A stretch of DNA of 64,000 nucleotides. It comes from Rachicladosporium sp. CCFEE 5018 (taxonomy: Eukaryota > Ascomycota > Dothideomycetes > Cladosporiales > Cladosporiaceae). Below the pieces are notes generated by a model. The model ran no database searches, was not told where the DNA came from, and saw only the letters and a program-made list of their open reading frames with translations. Positions 39,164-50,800 of the stretch are shown piece after piece. The stretch is taken from NCBI GenBank assembly GCA_002077045.2, contig KZ111140.1, positions 904,493-968,492 of the forward strand, given 5' to 3'. Position 1 is the stretch's first letter. Each line of letters opens with the position of its first letter. Made by a program: the position numbers and the translations under genes.

Positions 39164-40409
39164 CTACCGATACGATCCTGCTAATCTTCCACGCCTCCAC
39201 TCTTCGAGTAGCACCATCGTCTCCACCCTCAGATCCTCAACAATTGCGTCCACTTTGATGTCGTTCTTGTCCATCCCGAACGGATCCTCAAGCTGCTCAG
39301 CGATAGCTTCGATACCGTATAAAGTGAACATGACCGCCGCAGTCAAAGGCAAAGTGAACCATATCATCTCCTCCACAAGGGCGAAGGGAAGTAAGATGCC
39401 GAAGAGCGCCAGCACTTGGCGAAGATGAATCAGGTATGCCACAGGTACGCCCGTAAGGTGGATGGTTTCGAGGCTTCCATATGCGGAGACTAGCGTGTTT
39501 AGCTGGCCCGTCATCTGCGCAGCAACAGGCGCATGCCACCACTCCCGATCAGTGCCACGTTTGATGTAGCCCTCGATCTGTACGCTTAACTGCAATAGTA
39601 GTCCAAGACCTCGATCTTCGAAACTAGTCGTACCTGCTGACAAGAGTTCACTATACTCCGGCTTTTGGGTGGACGTGCTCTCTCGGCGATGGCGTGACAA
39701 CTCCGTCGTGGACTGTGGCAGTAGGAAAGGCAGATTCGACATGGTGGCTCCCCACTCTGCGCGTAAGTGATTCTTCACTGCATACATCATGGCAAGCAAG
39801 ACTCGAACAGTGCGTTCGGTATCGGCGCGCTCATCGTCACTCGTCTTCTTGCCAGTGGTGTGAGAGCCGGCGAGGAATGATCTGAGAAGACAGTAAGAAG
39901 CGTGCGACAAAGAAACTGATTCACAGGACTGTTCTACGTACCGAGTCAGGTTGCGTATGCTAGTTTGTATCTGTGTCATGAACACATTGCCCTACTGTGA
40001 GATCAGCGAGCAACTTCGGGCTCTGGGCGAAAGCTCTGTTACTCACCTGCCAGAAGCGATCGTAGCTCGTCTGATTTCGGAACACCAGCATCAAACCCAC
40101 GACGATGCTGAGGCTTGGTATGATGCTCGAAGGTAGCCCGATATGGTCCTCGCGGATGCGGTCGATGTAGGTGACCAGCGCCGCGAAAGCTGAGTGAAGA
40201 AGCACAGGTATGGCAATATCGGCATGAATTGCGCCCTTGATAAACCGAAGCGCTAGAGGCCAACGTCGAGGTTTCTTACGATGGCTGTTGTATAACGGAA
40301 AGTTGCTGCCAGTAGGCGTGCTGATGTGGCGGCGTGGGCGCGGCATGCTTGTGAATCTTACAGTGCCGCTACGTGGCATCGCGTTGAGCAGCGGTGTCGT
40401 GCTTGTCAT
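39164..40409 (-). CDS. Bestrophin/UPF0187-type anion channel, three exons
   Basis: Exons 40047-40409, 39942-39991 and 39164-39881 encode 376 aa. Diagnostic features are FIKGAIHADIAIPVLLHSA, then LMLVFRNQTSYDRFW, GLGLLLQLSVQIEGYIKRG, the hydrophobic pair around LALFGILLPFALVEE, and the C-terminal signature EDPFGMDKNDIKVDAIVEDL. These match the fungal bestrophin-like chloride channel family. Intron 2 (39882-39941) is exactly 60 nt and free of stops, so an unspliced product with 20 extra residues would also be in frame. Splicing joins NLTR to SFLAGS, as expected for the family. Confidence 0.87.
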
Positions 40410-40745
40410 ATCACCTTCGCTGCCCACAGCAAAGGATGTGTCTCGCTGCAATATCTTCAATGCCGCCACCACCAAGCACACAAGCCGGACCCCGGCAAAG
40501 TGGCTGTCGTAATACCTAGCACGCTCTGTTATGAGGTATCGCCGGTAAGACTGAACGACAGTTCCTCACCGCAATATCTTTATCTTGCAGCTCGGGCAGC
40601 TTCTCGCATGCTGAACCTCTTCGGTGAGCTTTCGTAGAATGCTGTAGGAAGTCGAAGCTGCCCATGTTTCGAAGTTGGCGCTGCCAAGACCGCAGCTGTA
40701 AGGCTGAGTACATGTACTGCGGCGCATTTCAAAGGTTAGACCGCT

Positions 40746-41780
40746 TCACAGAGGAGCATCAGTATCTTCCAGAACTCGGTCAATCACATCATCAACTGTC
40801 ACGCCTTCAAGCATCCTGCTCACTGCTTCCGGATCACTGCCCCATTGTAGACTGCGTTCGGTTTGCGGCGTCGCGAGGACTAGCCGATGCCCATACACCT
40901 TTCGTGCCGCCAAAGCGACTAAGCTCGGTGGCACGTAGTCGAGTCCATGGAGTGGAGCCAGCGCGTGTGCAACACAGCGCAGATGCATTGTCGCAGTCGG
41001 CGTTACGCCAGCCGTGATGTAGCGTGAGAGGCGCATGAAGAGAACGATGTTGTGCAGATAGGCGGCAACCTCAGCAGTCATATGAACCGTGGCTGCCAGA
41101 CTGCGCAGCTGCTCGATGTCCCTTCGCTGCATGAACGAAGCTCGACGAAGGGCGTCAGGGACTGCAAGCCGTACTGGCCCGTTCCTCATCTCCTCATGCA
41201 TGTGTGAAGTGGCGAACACATCGTGCAGATGCTTGGTCAGTCTCGCCCCAGGCGTTGAGAGAACCGCAATCATGATGAAGCCGCTTGGTGCTGTATGCAT
41301 CGCGGTACGGGTGAAGACGCGCTTCGATCGAAGCAGCTCCAGGACTTGCACCTGCACAGATTCGCTGGCTAGGTCGAGGTTGCGTGCCAGTACAATGTCG
41401 GCGACAGTTCGATTGTCAAATCCATTGCTAGGGCTACTGGAATGTCTCCTGCCAGGGTACTCGTGCTGAGCGTGGCCGAGCTCGATCTTCTGCGAGTCGG
41501 ATTGAGTCTCGCCTGCGTCGGAGGGCGATCGTTCATAGCTATCGTCGGTCACGAGTAGACTCTCGTTCAATTCGTCGACCGTCGTCGTTGCCGTGCATAG
41601 TACCGTCGCGCTCTGAACTGCGAATCTGTTCCAGATGGTCGCTTGCAGCTCACGGAGTAAGTTATCGGTAGATCTATCGGCGAAGACAATACAGTGCTGT
41701 TGCGCCGTCAAGGAGAGGACGATCGCCAACTCCAGATCGTTCAGGTCTTCGAAACTATGTGTGCCTTGTACGTTCGCCAT
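40746..41780 (-). CDS. Mg-chelatase/MoxR-like protein, AAA-lid containing, without clear ATPase motifs
   Basis: The 344-aa intronless protein resembles a fungal family often named after magnesium chelatase. The N-terminus (FEDLNDLELAIVLSLTAQQH) leads to DIVLARNLDLASESVQVQV, LELLRSKRVFTRTAMHTAPS, a Ser/Glu-rich insert, and a C-terminal lid-like section (TAEVAAYLHNIVLFMRLSRY, APLHGLDYVPPSLVALAARK). I cannot see an intact Walker A motif, so ATPase activity is doubtful. Function is unknown. The assignment rests on recalled family patterns. Confidence 0.55.
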   Translation of the reverse strand: MANVQGTHSFEDLNDLELAIVLSLTAQQHCIVFADRSTDNLLRELQATIWNRFAVQSATVLCTATTTVDELNESLLVTDDSYERSPSDAGETQSDSQKIELGHAQHEYPGRRHSSSPSNGFDNRTVADIVLARNLDLASESVQVQVLELLRSKRVFTRTAMHTAPSGFIMIAVLSTPGARLTKHLHDVFATSHMHEEMRNGPVRLAVPDALRRASFMQRRDIEQLRSLAATVHMTAEVAAYLHNIVLFMRLSRYITAGVTPTATMHLRCVAHALAPLHGLDYVPPSLVALAARKVYGHRLVLATPQTERSLQWGSDPEAVSRMLEGVTVDDVIDRVLEDTDAPL

Positions 41781-42115
41781 TGAGCAGTGGTCGGTTGCCT
41801 CTCACCGCTTGTAATACCATAGTGTTGACGGCCGTCAGAACGAAGGGACAGGGCTATGCCAGTATCATATCTTCTTGGCCATATAAGGGACTGGGGAGAA
41901 TGGAATGCAAGTCTTAGTTGTTGCAGTCGATATTATTATGTCGCGCAACAGTCTCTCAGGACGGCGTTGGCTTTATGCAGAAAACGCTGGGGTACATGCA
42001 CAAATTCAGTGCAGACAAGCACCTTGACCAGCACACAGGCACCGCTTCATGATCTTCGACCTCCGATGTCGTAGTACAGGGCAGATCGTATGCGCTGCTT
42101 GAAGACACATCAGCC
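41781..42115. promoter_or_regulatory. Divergent spacer before VPS16
   Basis: This is a 335-bp head-to-head spacer between the Mg-chelatase-like gene and VPS16. No other feature is visible. Confidence 0.4.
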
Positions 42116-44677
42116 ATGTCGAAGCCAACGGCTGATTGGCGGCGAGTAGGCGACAAATTTTACCGCAGGACGCAGCTGTACACATCCGTCTTCGAGGCCT
42201 CACTGGAGCTTGAGAACTACATTGTCACGGGAGCTCCGTACAGTGGTGCTGTAGGTACGCCCACCACGCCCGTCGCATGGTGATAAGTGCCTGACATGTT
42301 CTCCCATAGCGCTCTACCGCGACGACAGTAAGATCTACTCAGTCCGCTCCACCCAGGCAGCGAAAGGCACCATCGATATATACAGCTGCGCAGGTACCCT
42401 GATACGGCAAGTGCCCTGGGATAAGGGCGGCATCAAAGGACTAGGATGGAGCGATGAGGAGAGGCTGTTGGTCGTGACCCAAGATGGAACTGTGCGCAGC
42501 TATGTCGACCTCCAGACAGACTTCACCTCATTCAGCCTGGGTCACGCGGCAGAGGAACATGGCGTGATGTCTTGCAAATTCTGGACAACTGGGTTCGTGG
42601 CTCTGCTGGGGAACAACACTATCATCGCCGTCACTCGCTACGACGAGCCGCGACCACATCAATTGGCTACTCCACTTCGGGGTGAGGTTGCAAGCTGGGC
42701 TGTCATACCGCCTGAGTATACCTCTTCACGATCTGTGGAGGTCGTACTCGCGATCGACAAGACCATCTACGTGGCAGACGCAGCTGAGTGCGAGGACCGG
42801 CAGCTCGAAGCAGGGCCGTTCCGCCACATCGCTGTTTCGCCGAATGGCAAGTTCATTGCACTCTACACCGATGATGGCAAGGTCTGGGTAATCAGTGCCG
42901 ATTTCCAAGACCGTTTCTCAGAATACGAGAGCAAAGTGAAGACGCCACCACGAGAAGTGCAATGGTGTGGTAATAATGCCGTAATCTTGGCTTGGGAGGA
43001 TGAGCTGCATCTGGTAGGCCCAAACGGGTCGGCGACGAAGTATGATGACTACAGCTTCCTTCACATCGTACCGGACATCGATGGGCTGAGGGTGCTCACA
43101 ATCGACGTATGCGAGTTCATTCAGAAAGTGCCTGATGCGTCAGAGGAAGTCTTCCGGCTTGGCTCGACTTCGCCAGGGTCAGTGTTGCTTGATGCTGCAT
43201 CACTGCTCGAGCAAAAGTCGCCCAAGGCAGATGACAATATCCAACTTATTCGGTCGAATCTCGACGAAGCTGTTGACTCCTGTGTCCGCGCTGCAGGTCA
43301 AGAGTATGCGATCACATGGCAGAAGCAGCTGCTCAAAGCTGCGTCATTTGGCAAGTCAGTGCTCAACTTCTACAACAGCGATGACTACGTAGATATGACA
43401 GAAGCCCTGCGGGTGCTCAATGCTGTCCGCTTCTTCGAGGTCGGCATTCCCTTGTCGTACGAGCAGTACCTACAGCTGACACCGGAGCGATTGGTACAGC
43501 GACTTGCGAATAGGCAGAATTATCTGCTTGCATTGCGCGTCTCAGAGTATCTTCGCTTGCCTGTCGATCGGATCTACACACACTGGGCGCGGCAGAAAGT
43601 CCGGTCTACTACCACCAACGAGCAAGACATCTGCCATGAGATCGTAGAGAAGCTTAATGGCAAACGCGGAATCTCGTTCGAGGAAGTGGCACGAGCTGCG
43701 CATGACGAGGGCCGCAAGGATTTAGCAGTGGAGCTTCTCGAGCATGAACCAAGAGCTGGGAAGCAAGTCCCACTTCTTCTCAGCATTGGCGAGGAAAATG
43801 CAGCTCTGGATAAGGCGATAGAGTCTGGTGACGCAGACCTGGTCTTCTACGTGTTGCTGCAGATCAAGCGCAAGACTCCGCTGGCGTCCTTCTTTCGCAT
43901 CATCAACACCCGCACTGTGGCGACTGCTGTAGTAGAGGTGAGCGCAATTGATCAAGATCAAGAGCTACTCAAGGATCTGTACTATCAAGACGACCGCCGA
44001 CTAGATGGCAGCAACTTGCTCCTATCGGAAGCTCTCGCAGCAAGCTCTCTCGACTCGTGCGCTGACAAGATCAAGATGGCCGCGAAGCTGCTTCGTGACA
44101 CTGGTAAGGAGCACGTTGCTCAAGTGGCATATCTCGAAGAGTCGATGAAGCTAGTCCGTTTCCAGGAAGCATTCGAAAAAGATCTTAGCGAGCGTTTCGT
44201 TGGGCTGAGCGTGAATGAGACTATCGGGAAATTGATCAGACTTGGGAACATGAAGCAAGGTGGGCGAGAAAGCGTATGCGTGGGTCAGACTGAGAGCTTT
44301 AGTCGCAAAGCGTGACTGGAGGGAACTGGAAGAGTTGAGCAAAGGGCGTAAAAGCGCGATCGGGTGGGAGGTATGTCGGAACTGCCCTGCTGCCTCACTC
44401 ATATCTGGTACACTGACCTTGCGTTCTGCAGCACTGCTACAACGAGATCCTCGGCGCTGGTAGCCCCAAGATCGCAAGTCTTTTCATCTCAAAGTGCACC
44501 ACACTTTCGGTCGCAGAGAGGGTGGAGATGTGGGTCAAGTGCGGCATGATCTCGAAAGCAGGCGAAGAAGCATTGAAGGGAAAAGATCGGAAGATGCTCG
44601 AGGAGCTGAGAGACAAGGCCGACGGGCAGAGTGCGTTGGACATCGATCGTATGATCAAGCAACTTGGCCGGCGTTGA
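42116..44677 (+). CDS. vps16: Vps16, HOPS/CORVET core subunit, with an apparent deletion and frameshift
   Basis: Vps16 is a core subunit of the HOPS and CORVET tethering complexes at vacuole and endosome. Exon 1 is 42116-42254, intron 42255-42309, exon 2 from 42310. The N-terminal beta-propeller (WRRVGDKFYRR, IKGLGWSDEERLLVVTQDG) and the helical solenoid (WQKQLLKAASFGKS, LAVELLEHEPRAGKQVPLLL) are complete up to KLIRLGNMKQ at about 44260. There the frame goes wrong and stops at 44315. The neighbouring frame resumes at once with GEKAYAWVRLRALVAKRDW, passes an intron (44371-44431) and ends at TGA 44675-44677. Relative to the family about ten residues between these two segments are missing. It could be a true deletion that truncates the protein, or an assembly error. 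Confidence 0.85.
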
Positions 44678-44965
44678 GGCCATTCGAGCAATGGCAAGTG
44701 GCTCCAGTCACTCAGCAAACCACTCCAACTGCCGGGAAGCGTGCTCACTCGGACCATAGCCGAGATCTGCTACTGGGATGAGGCGCCTTCCCCGCAAGAC
44801 GTCACGCCTGTACCTGAGGCTCGAGCAATCGCATATACCCGGGCAGACCAGTACGAGCAAGCCGATACCGTACAGAAACCGACCGCCCTTGAATTGTCTC
44901 GTCTTCTGACTTTCCCTCCTCTTGTATTGATCAATCCCGAAGTCCACAACAACAACTTCGCAATC

Positions 44966-45761
44966 ATGCACTATCCGATTCTCACCTCGCTTCTAGCCCT
45001 TTCCTCCGCAGCATCTGCAACTTCACTTTCCTCTCAGCATCATCACCCAGCCCAGCCCCAAGCGCCCGGTCTCGAATACCTCTACACGGCTTACGTCGAG
45101 TGTCTCAACAATATATATAACTCTCAGGGACCTCGAGGCATTCGCACTACGATTCCCATTGTTGGCGGCAATGTCACCGGTCCTAGGATCAATGGTACGT
45201 TAGATAGTCTTGAAAGCCTTCTCGTTCCGATAATAGCGCCCTTGACGCATTCCAGGCAAGATCCTCGATGTTGGCGCAGATTGGGGACTGACTGATCCCT
45301 CGACGGGAATATTCAGCGCAGATACGCGGTACAATGTGCAGACAGACGATGGCGCGAACATCTTCTTGCAGTACTGCGAACTTCTCCATCCCAGGTGCTG
45401 GATCATTGCGTTTGCTGATCGCAGAGCAGGACTTCCGGACCAGCACAACCCAACGGCAATCTGCATCTGCGACTCGTCTTCGAGACCGGTGATCTGTAAG
45501 TCTTACATGCTGATTGATGGCGGCAGTGAGCTGACACGGCCATAGCAAATACTACTGGCTCAACAACATCGTCGCAGTCGGCGTGCTTAGCGCTGTCTCG
45601 AGTACGAATACTAGTTTTCTGCTCAAGATCGATGCGTGGCATGTACGTGCTCTGCTCCTGCCAGACCATCACTTGTGCAACGTAAGCTAATGTCTCAGTA
45701 GTTGAGTGGCGAATGGACGAACACGACTCTCTTGAATGGCTCGACTTATCCAGCCGCATAG
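44966..45761 (+). CDS. Small secreted DUF3237 protein, five exons
   Basis: Exons 44966-45194, 45256-45370, 45430-45495, 45546-45642 and 45702-45761 encode 188 aa with consistent phases. A signal peptide (MHYPILTSLLALSSAASA) precedes a DUF3237 barrel: LEYLYTAYVECLNNI, RGIRTTIPIVGGNVTGPRI, NGKILDVGADWGL, TDDGANIFLQTSGPAQPNG and LVFETGDLKYYWLNNIVAVG. Several N-glycosylation sequons occur. Function is unknown. The gene is split into pieces too short to be seen as one ORF; the domain order supports the model. Confidence 0.85.
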
Positions 45762-46076
45762 ATCAAGAGCCACGTTTTGAGATTGGATCATGCTCAGCGA
45801 CTCTGTCGCGTCATCTGGCCAGCCTGCGAGGGATCCTAGATGATACTACGCTGTGGACAAGCCTTGGGCTGCATCGACAGCCATCAAAGCCCGGCGGTCA
45901 GCGGCACTGCTGAAGATCCCCCTCCTCCGTTATGGCACATCTCTTTGAAGCTGGTCTCGAGGTGTGAGCGTGATCGAGCTAAGGGCGATTGGTATTCGTT
46001 GAAGGAGTGTACGAGACATGAAATAGAACAGCTGTATTGGCGAGCTACGTACACGCAGCTGTCAGCTGTTCCATCT

Positions 46077-47098
46077 TCAGTCTTCGTAGGTCTCCTCGTA
46101 GGCTTCTTCCTGGAAGTCGCAAACGGCGTCAGTTCGATGTACAGAATACTGTTTTGGATCATACGAACGTAGTCTTCACGCGCTTCGGCGACTTCCTCTG
46201 CATCACTACTACTGCCTTCACTCGCCTCTGCTACTGCCTCCTCATAATCAGCTCTCGCATCTTGCACTTCCTCGCGGTCGCTACTCGATACGCTATCGCT
46301 GTCGGCATCCGTGGCAGGGAGGACTTCTGGCGGCGCACTAGCAGGCGGCGCTCCGTAGCCGCCCTGGCCGTAGCTCGGATCGCCACCATAGCCTTGTGGT
46401 TGACCCTGTGCAGCCCCACCGTGGTGATCGTCATCATCTGAGTGTCGTTAGTCGGGAGCATTCACGACCCATACATCTCCGTGGAAGCCTTACCCATTGC
46501 ATTGGCGATGAGGACACCGCATACCGCTCCAGCAGCCAAGCCTCCGGCTCCGTAGAGCATTGCGTTGTTGCCGCCTTCCTTCTCGTGGCCGTAGCCAGGC
46601 TGCCCGTACTGTGGGCCACCATTGTAAGCTGATTGACCGGCGCCGTATGAAGGATCTCCGGTGGGCCCCCAAGCCATGTTGCGGCGCTTGACTACCATAC
46701 TGAGGGGCAATGCTGTGTCCCACGAAACCGCGATTATCTCCTTGGCAGGGATTTGGTAGTTCCCAGGTTGAACGGCCAGTCACCTGCTCGATAAAGAATC
46801 ATCGCCGCTGGTTCTGGTTCCACTGAGAGGACCAGCCCGGTGAACACGTAGGTGCACCGGGAAGAGAACCTGGGGATTGAACGTGACTTCCGTATCCCTG
46901 TGGCTGGCGCCCGACGCCATGGCTCAATCCGGAGGCTGGACCGCCTTGAGGCTTCTGAGATCCGTAATAAGCATCTGACTCTCCTTGCTTTGCTTCTGGA
47001 CCGTGGCTGATTTTGGTGTGGTCATCGTCTGCGAATCTTGCCTTGAGCTCGTCGAGGACTTTCGAGAGGTACTTGAGAGGAATGACATCGTGCGAAAG
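46077..47098 (-). pseudogene. WW-domain, Gly/Tyr-rich protein with nonsense codon and frameshift
   Basis: The 3' part is well formed: exons 46494-upstream, 46169-46437 and 46077-46109, ending YEEAYEETYED. It encodes a GAGGLAAGAVCGVLIANAMG segment, a Gly/Tyr-rich region and an acidic tail (DSDSVSSSDREEVQDARADY), as in fungal WW-domain Gly-rich proteins. Further upstream the frame from 47098 reads SDAYYGSQKPQGG, then a WW domain (GWSSQWNQNQRR, stop, FFIEQVTGRSTWELP). TGA at 46799-46801 stands where the WW domain needs Trp or another aromatic. Near a G5 run at about 46720 the frame must shift by one nt to join the 3' part. I could not find the start codon. It may be a decaying gene or contain sequence errors. 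Confidence 0.6.
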
Positions 47099-47880
47099 TC
47101 ATTTCGCCGTTAGGTCCAGAAATGGGATGATCTTTCACCGGAGATGAACTCTGATTCGTGCCGGACGCGATACATAATAGCCTACCACCTTTGACGAGAC
47201 TGCTGCAGTAACCCACACATGTCACAACAAGGGTCGCATGCGGCCCTGGAGTTCTCAGCTACCTACCGTCTGCAGCCAAGCATGGTCTGCGTGTCGCAGG
47301 CGTTGCGATAATAGATACAGCATGTGGCAGCACGTCAGATCGCTTATTGATGCCTTGCGTGCCATATGTACACATGCAAAGCTCCACGTTCCGGCACACC
47401 TGCCGCTCGCCAAGACTGTGTCCATCAGTGCATGCAATTTGACATGCAGCCAAGACAAATGTGCTGTCGTGGAGCTTTCGCGAGAGTAACTCTTGCAGTA
47501 GCTTCACGCCTTGCACACCACGAGAGCTCCGAGACAGACCCTAGCCATGTGATTTCGTCCGAAGTGGATGCCTCCGTCTGCAGTATATGCTGTCCATACG
47601 CACACCTTGATGTGCTGCATTGAGTCGAGTAAGTGGACGACAGCCTTACGATGGGGGTCGTGTTCGTGATGCCCCTGGCTTCTGTGATCCTGCCAAAGTA
47701 TTCGTGCCTGTGCTGTACTCCCGGCGAGAGATATCAAGCCTCGTCGATTGTTCCCCAGTGTGGAGGATCTGCCGACTGGCGCGGAAACGCCGATGTAACC
47801 CGAGCTGACTAGGAAGTGCACAGCAAGACGTCGCCATGCTCTGCACAAGTATGTCTGATAAGGCAAGTCAGACCAATGCG
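47099..47880. other. Intergenic region
   Basis: The 780 bp hold no recognised gene. The missing 5' exon of the WW-domain gene may lie here. Many short frames overlap in all directions. Confidence 0.4.
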
Positions 47881-50800
47881 TTATTCATGATCACCCTTGA
47901 GGTCCTGAATTAAAGCCTGCAAGTCCTTCATGCTGATCGGTTTCGTCAAGAAGCTGTCAATGCCTGCAGCCTTGGCCTCATCCTGTGCAGCGGTGTCCGT
48001 AACGCCAGACAGAGCCGTAATGTTGCATCGCGGCAGTCGCTCTCTATTCTCAAACTGCCTGATTTTCCTCGCGGCCCCAGTCCCGTCGAGTAGAGGCATG
48101 TTGAGATCAGTGAGAACAAGGAACAAGCTGTGATGCAGTAAGATGTACTTCTCCACAGCCTCCTTGCCATTTTCAGCCGTGAAGTACTCCAGCTTGAGTT
48201 TCCTACATAGAGCGATGAGCAGCCTCATGTTGATGTTGTTGTCCTCAACAAGAAGTACTTTCGTGTGCGCCTTGGGTATGGCATTTTCCTTCGCCTCTAG
48301 CGGACTGACTACCATACTGTTCGGCTCTTCGGAGGGCATGCTTGTGCCTTCGGTGTCTCGCTTGCTGTCCATTGCATCGCTCGGTCCGCGCGAGTAAGGG
48401 CTGTCTGGAAAGTAGCCGTGTTTGCCCTGGGGCCCGTGTGAAGCCGGCGAAGCAAAGCTGGACAGTTTGTTACTTTGGCCGGATCCCCAGGATACCTGTG
48501 ATCGTGTGCCACTCTTGCGTTTTGTAGCACCAACGACGCTCCAGTCCGTGGTCTCTGACGAGCGGATGATCCTGGCAATCTTCGCGGGCCCAATGCTATC
48601 GACGTTGTCAGTAAGGTTCGCTTTCTCAGATGTGGGCAAGGCCGTACGGTTGTTGTACAAAGCACGCTCGGATAGGGAGCGGATGCTCGCAAAATGTAGA
48701 CTGGTACTTCGATGACAGCACCAGCAAGTAAGCGCCTCGTGTGGTGATAACGTCGAATACTTGCTCAAGTGAGCTTGGTAGCTGAACGATCCAGTCATGT
48801 AGCTCAGACTCGGTGATTGCGAAAACAGTGGGACCGGAGTCGCCAGCAATCTCCGGACCTGTAGAGGTCTGCCACGTAAGCCATTTCTTATTGATCAACC
48901 TTACGCTCTCTTCAACCAGCTGAGCATTCTTCGCCCTTGGCGTGTCTAGACTGCCGGCAAGGCGACTGCAGAGATGCATCCGCCGTGGACTAAGATCTTG
49001 TAGCAGATCATACTTGCTAGCCGTCCCGGCGGCAGAGGGTAATTCGAGCTCCACTGTAGCAGTAGTGCCGCGTCCCTTTTCGCTGTCGAAGCGGATGTCT
49101 GCCCTCATGTCTCGACAGATTTGTTTCACGATACTGAGACCCAGAACAGTACCAGTCGCATGCGAGTCCTCTTGCTTGAATGGAGTATAGAGATCGTGCT
49201 CGACGAAAGAACGGCTCATGCCGACACCGGTATCTTGAACAGTCAGCTTCAGTCGGGCGCTGTCGTCTTCGCTCGTGTGAGGGGTCTCGATGAATTGCAG
49301 TGAGACGGAGATGCTGCCTTCCCTGGTGTCTGTATTGATGTCAGTATTTGGGCTGAATTGTTCGGTGCTATGCTACGGGGTATTCGCAAGGTAAGACAGA
49401 TAGTCAGCACAGGTTATACTCACACTTCAAAGCATTGCCGACGAGATTCGTGAGTACGCGGGTCCAGGAGCCGCTCTGGCAAGGTGTCAGCATGGCGTTC
49501 CCAATTTACACAGATTCCGATCTACTCACTGAAATGGTCAAGAACCAAGATGAAGCACGATCGATGTTCAAGATGACAGCGACCTCGCTATTGCGCTTCC
49601 CGGAGAAGCTGGCCAAGCTAGTGGACTCAGAGACGGGGCTTGAGGGCGGTTGATTCTCCTCATGTATGGGCGATACAGTCGATCCGCCTCGCTCTCGGAA
49701 CCTGTACGCTGATACGACAGACTCCAGCACATCCTCGGTCAAGCGGGCCAGATCCAGATCTGTCGTAACTCCGACTTCGCCGACATGACCCTCGCTAGAG
49801 TGGGTCTTGCGCCGTGCGCCATCATTCACAACTCTCTCGGTTCGCTGTGCCTGCGTAAAGCTAGTTACCTTGGAGTAGTCTAAGATGTGATTGACGGTAT
49901 CGAGCAGTGTCCTGCCCGCCATGCTGATCATGTTCGCCATCTCCATTTGAAACGTCGTAAGCTCGCTCTCCTGCAGGAACTCCACGCCAGCCAGTATGCC
50001 ATGCAGTGGCGATCGAAGCTCATGACTGATGCTGCCAATGAATGCCGACTTCGTACGGTCTGCTGCAACGGTTTCCAATTGTGACAGCTTGTTGACGATG
50101 CATGCGCCGAAAGCTGCGAGATACTGCAGGTCCTCGCTTGCATCGAAGAGACGATCTTGGGTTGTTGTCCAGATGAGCCCTGCAGACCGCCACCTATCTG
50201 CAGTACTGTCGAATATGGGATACAGAGCTATTGCCTTCGCCCCACGCAGCATGACTGCAAGCTTCTCTGCATCACGCTGATCGCGGGTACGAGGACGCTT
50301 GCGCTCCGCGCCACTAGGACCGCTGCTCGCAGTGGTAGTAAAATCCTCGCCACTGCTCGTCCTGTAAGCTTGCCCTCCTTCATTGAAATTCCACACCTTG
50401 CCACGCGGGTAAGATTTGATGAGATGCGCTAGGAAGTCCTGGGGAATTTGGATTGGTAGAGCAGGATCGCTCGGCGTACTCGAGCGGACCCGGGCAGAGT
50501 AACCACAGCTCTTGCTCAACGGCACGGATTGCCCACCATCTTCAGTATCACTTGTTTGCGCAAGCTCGCCACCACTGACGCCACTAGTAGGGGTTGATCG
50601 TGTCTCCGTTCCAGGACGAAATCGATTGGCATTGGGTTGATCGCGTTTCGCATGGCGCGCAGATATGGCAGATGCATCAAGGAAGATGACGCCTTCAACG
50701 TCAAGACCTTCTCGCAGCAAGTTGCAGGCTCTTGCATATGTCAGTGCTACTTCTTTCACCATGTTGAAATCGCGTTTGGCCTCGGTCGTCTGTTTCGATC

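Noticed and set aside
46799..46801. Reassignment of TGA to Trp in this genome
   Set aside because: Several well-supported genes end at TGA at the family-typical C-terminus (PFA3, VPS16, SHG1, the RFD-like protein), so TGA is a normal stop.
48596..48647. A frameshift between the HATPase and receiver parts of the histidine kinase
   Set aside because: A normal GT-AG intron with a CTTACTGAC branch site removes it and restores the expected QQPIGPAKIA join.
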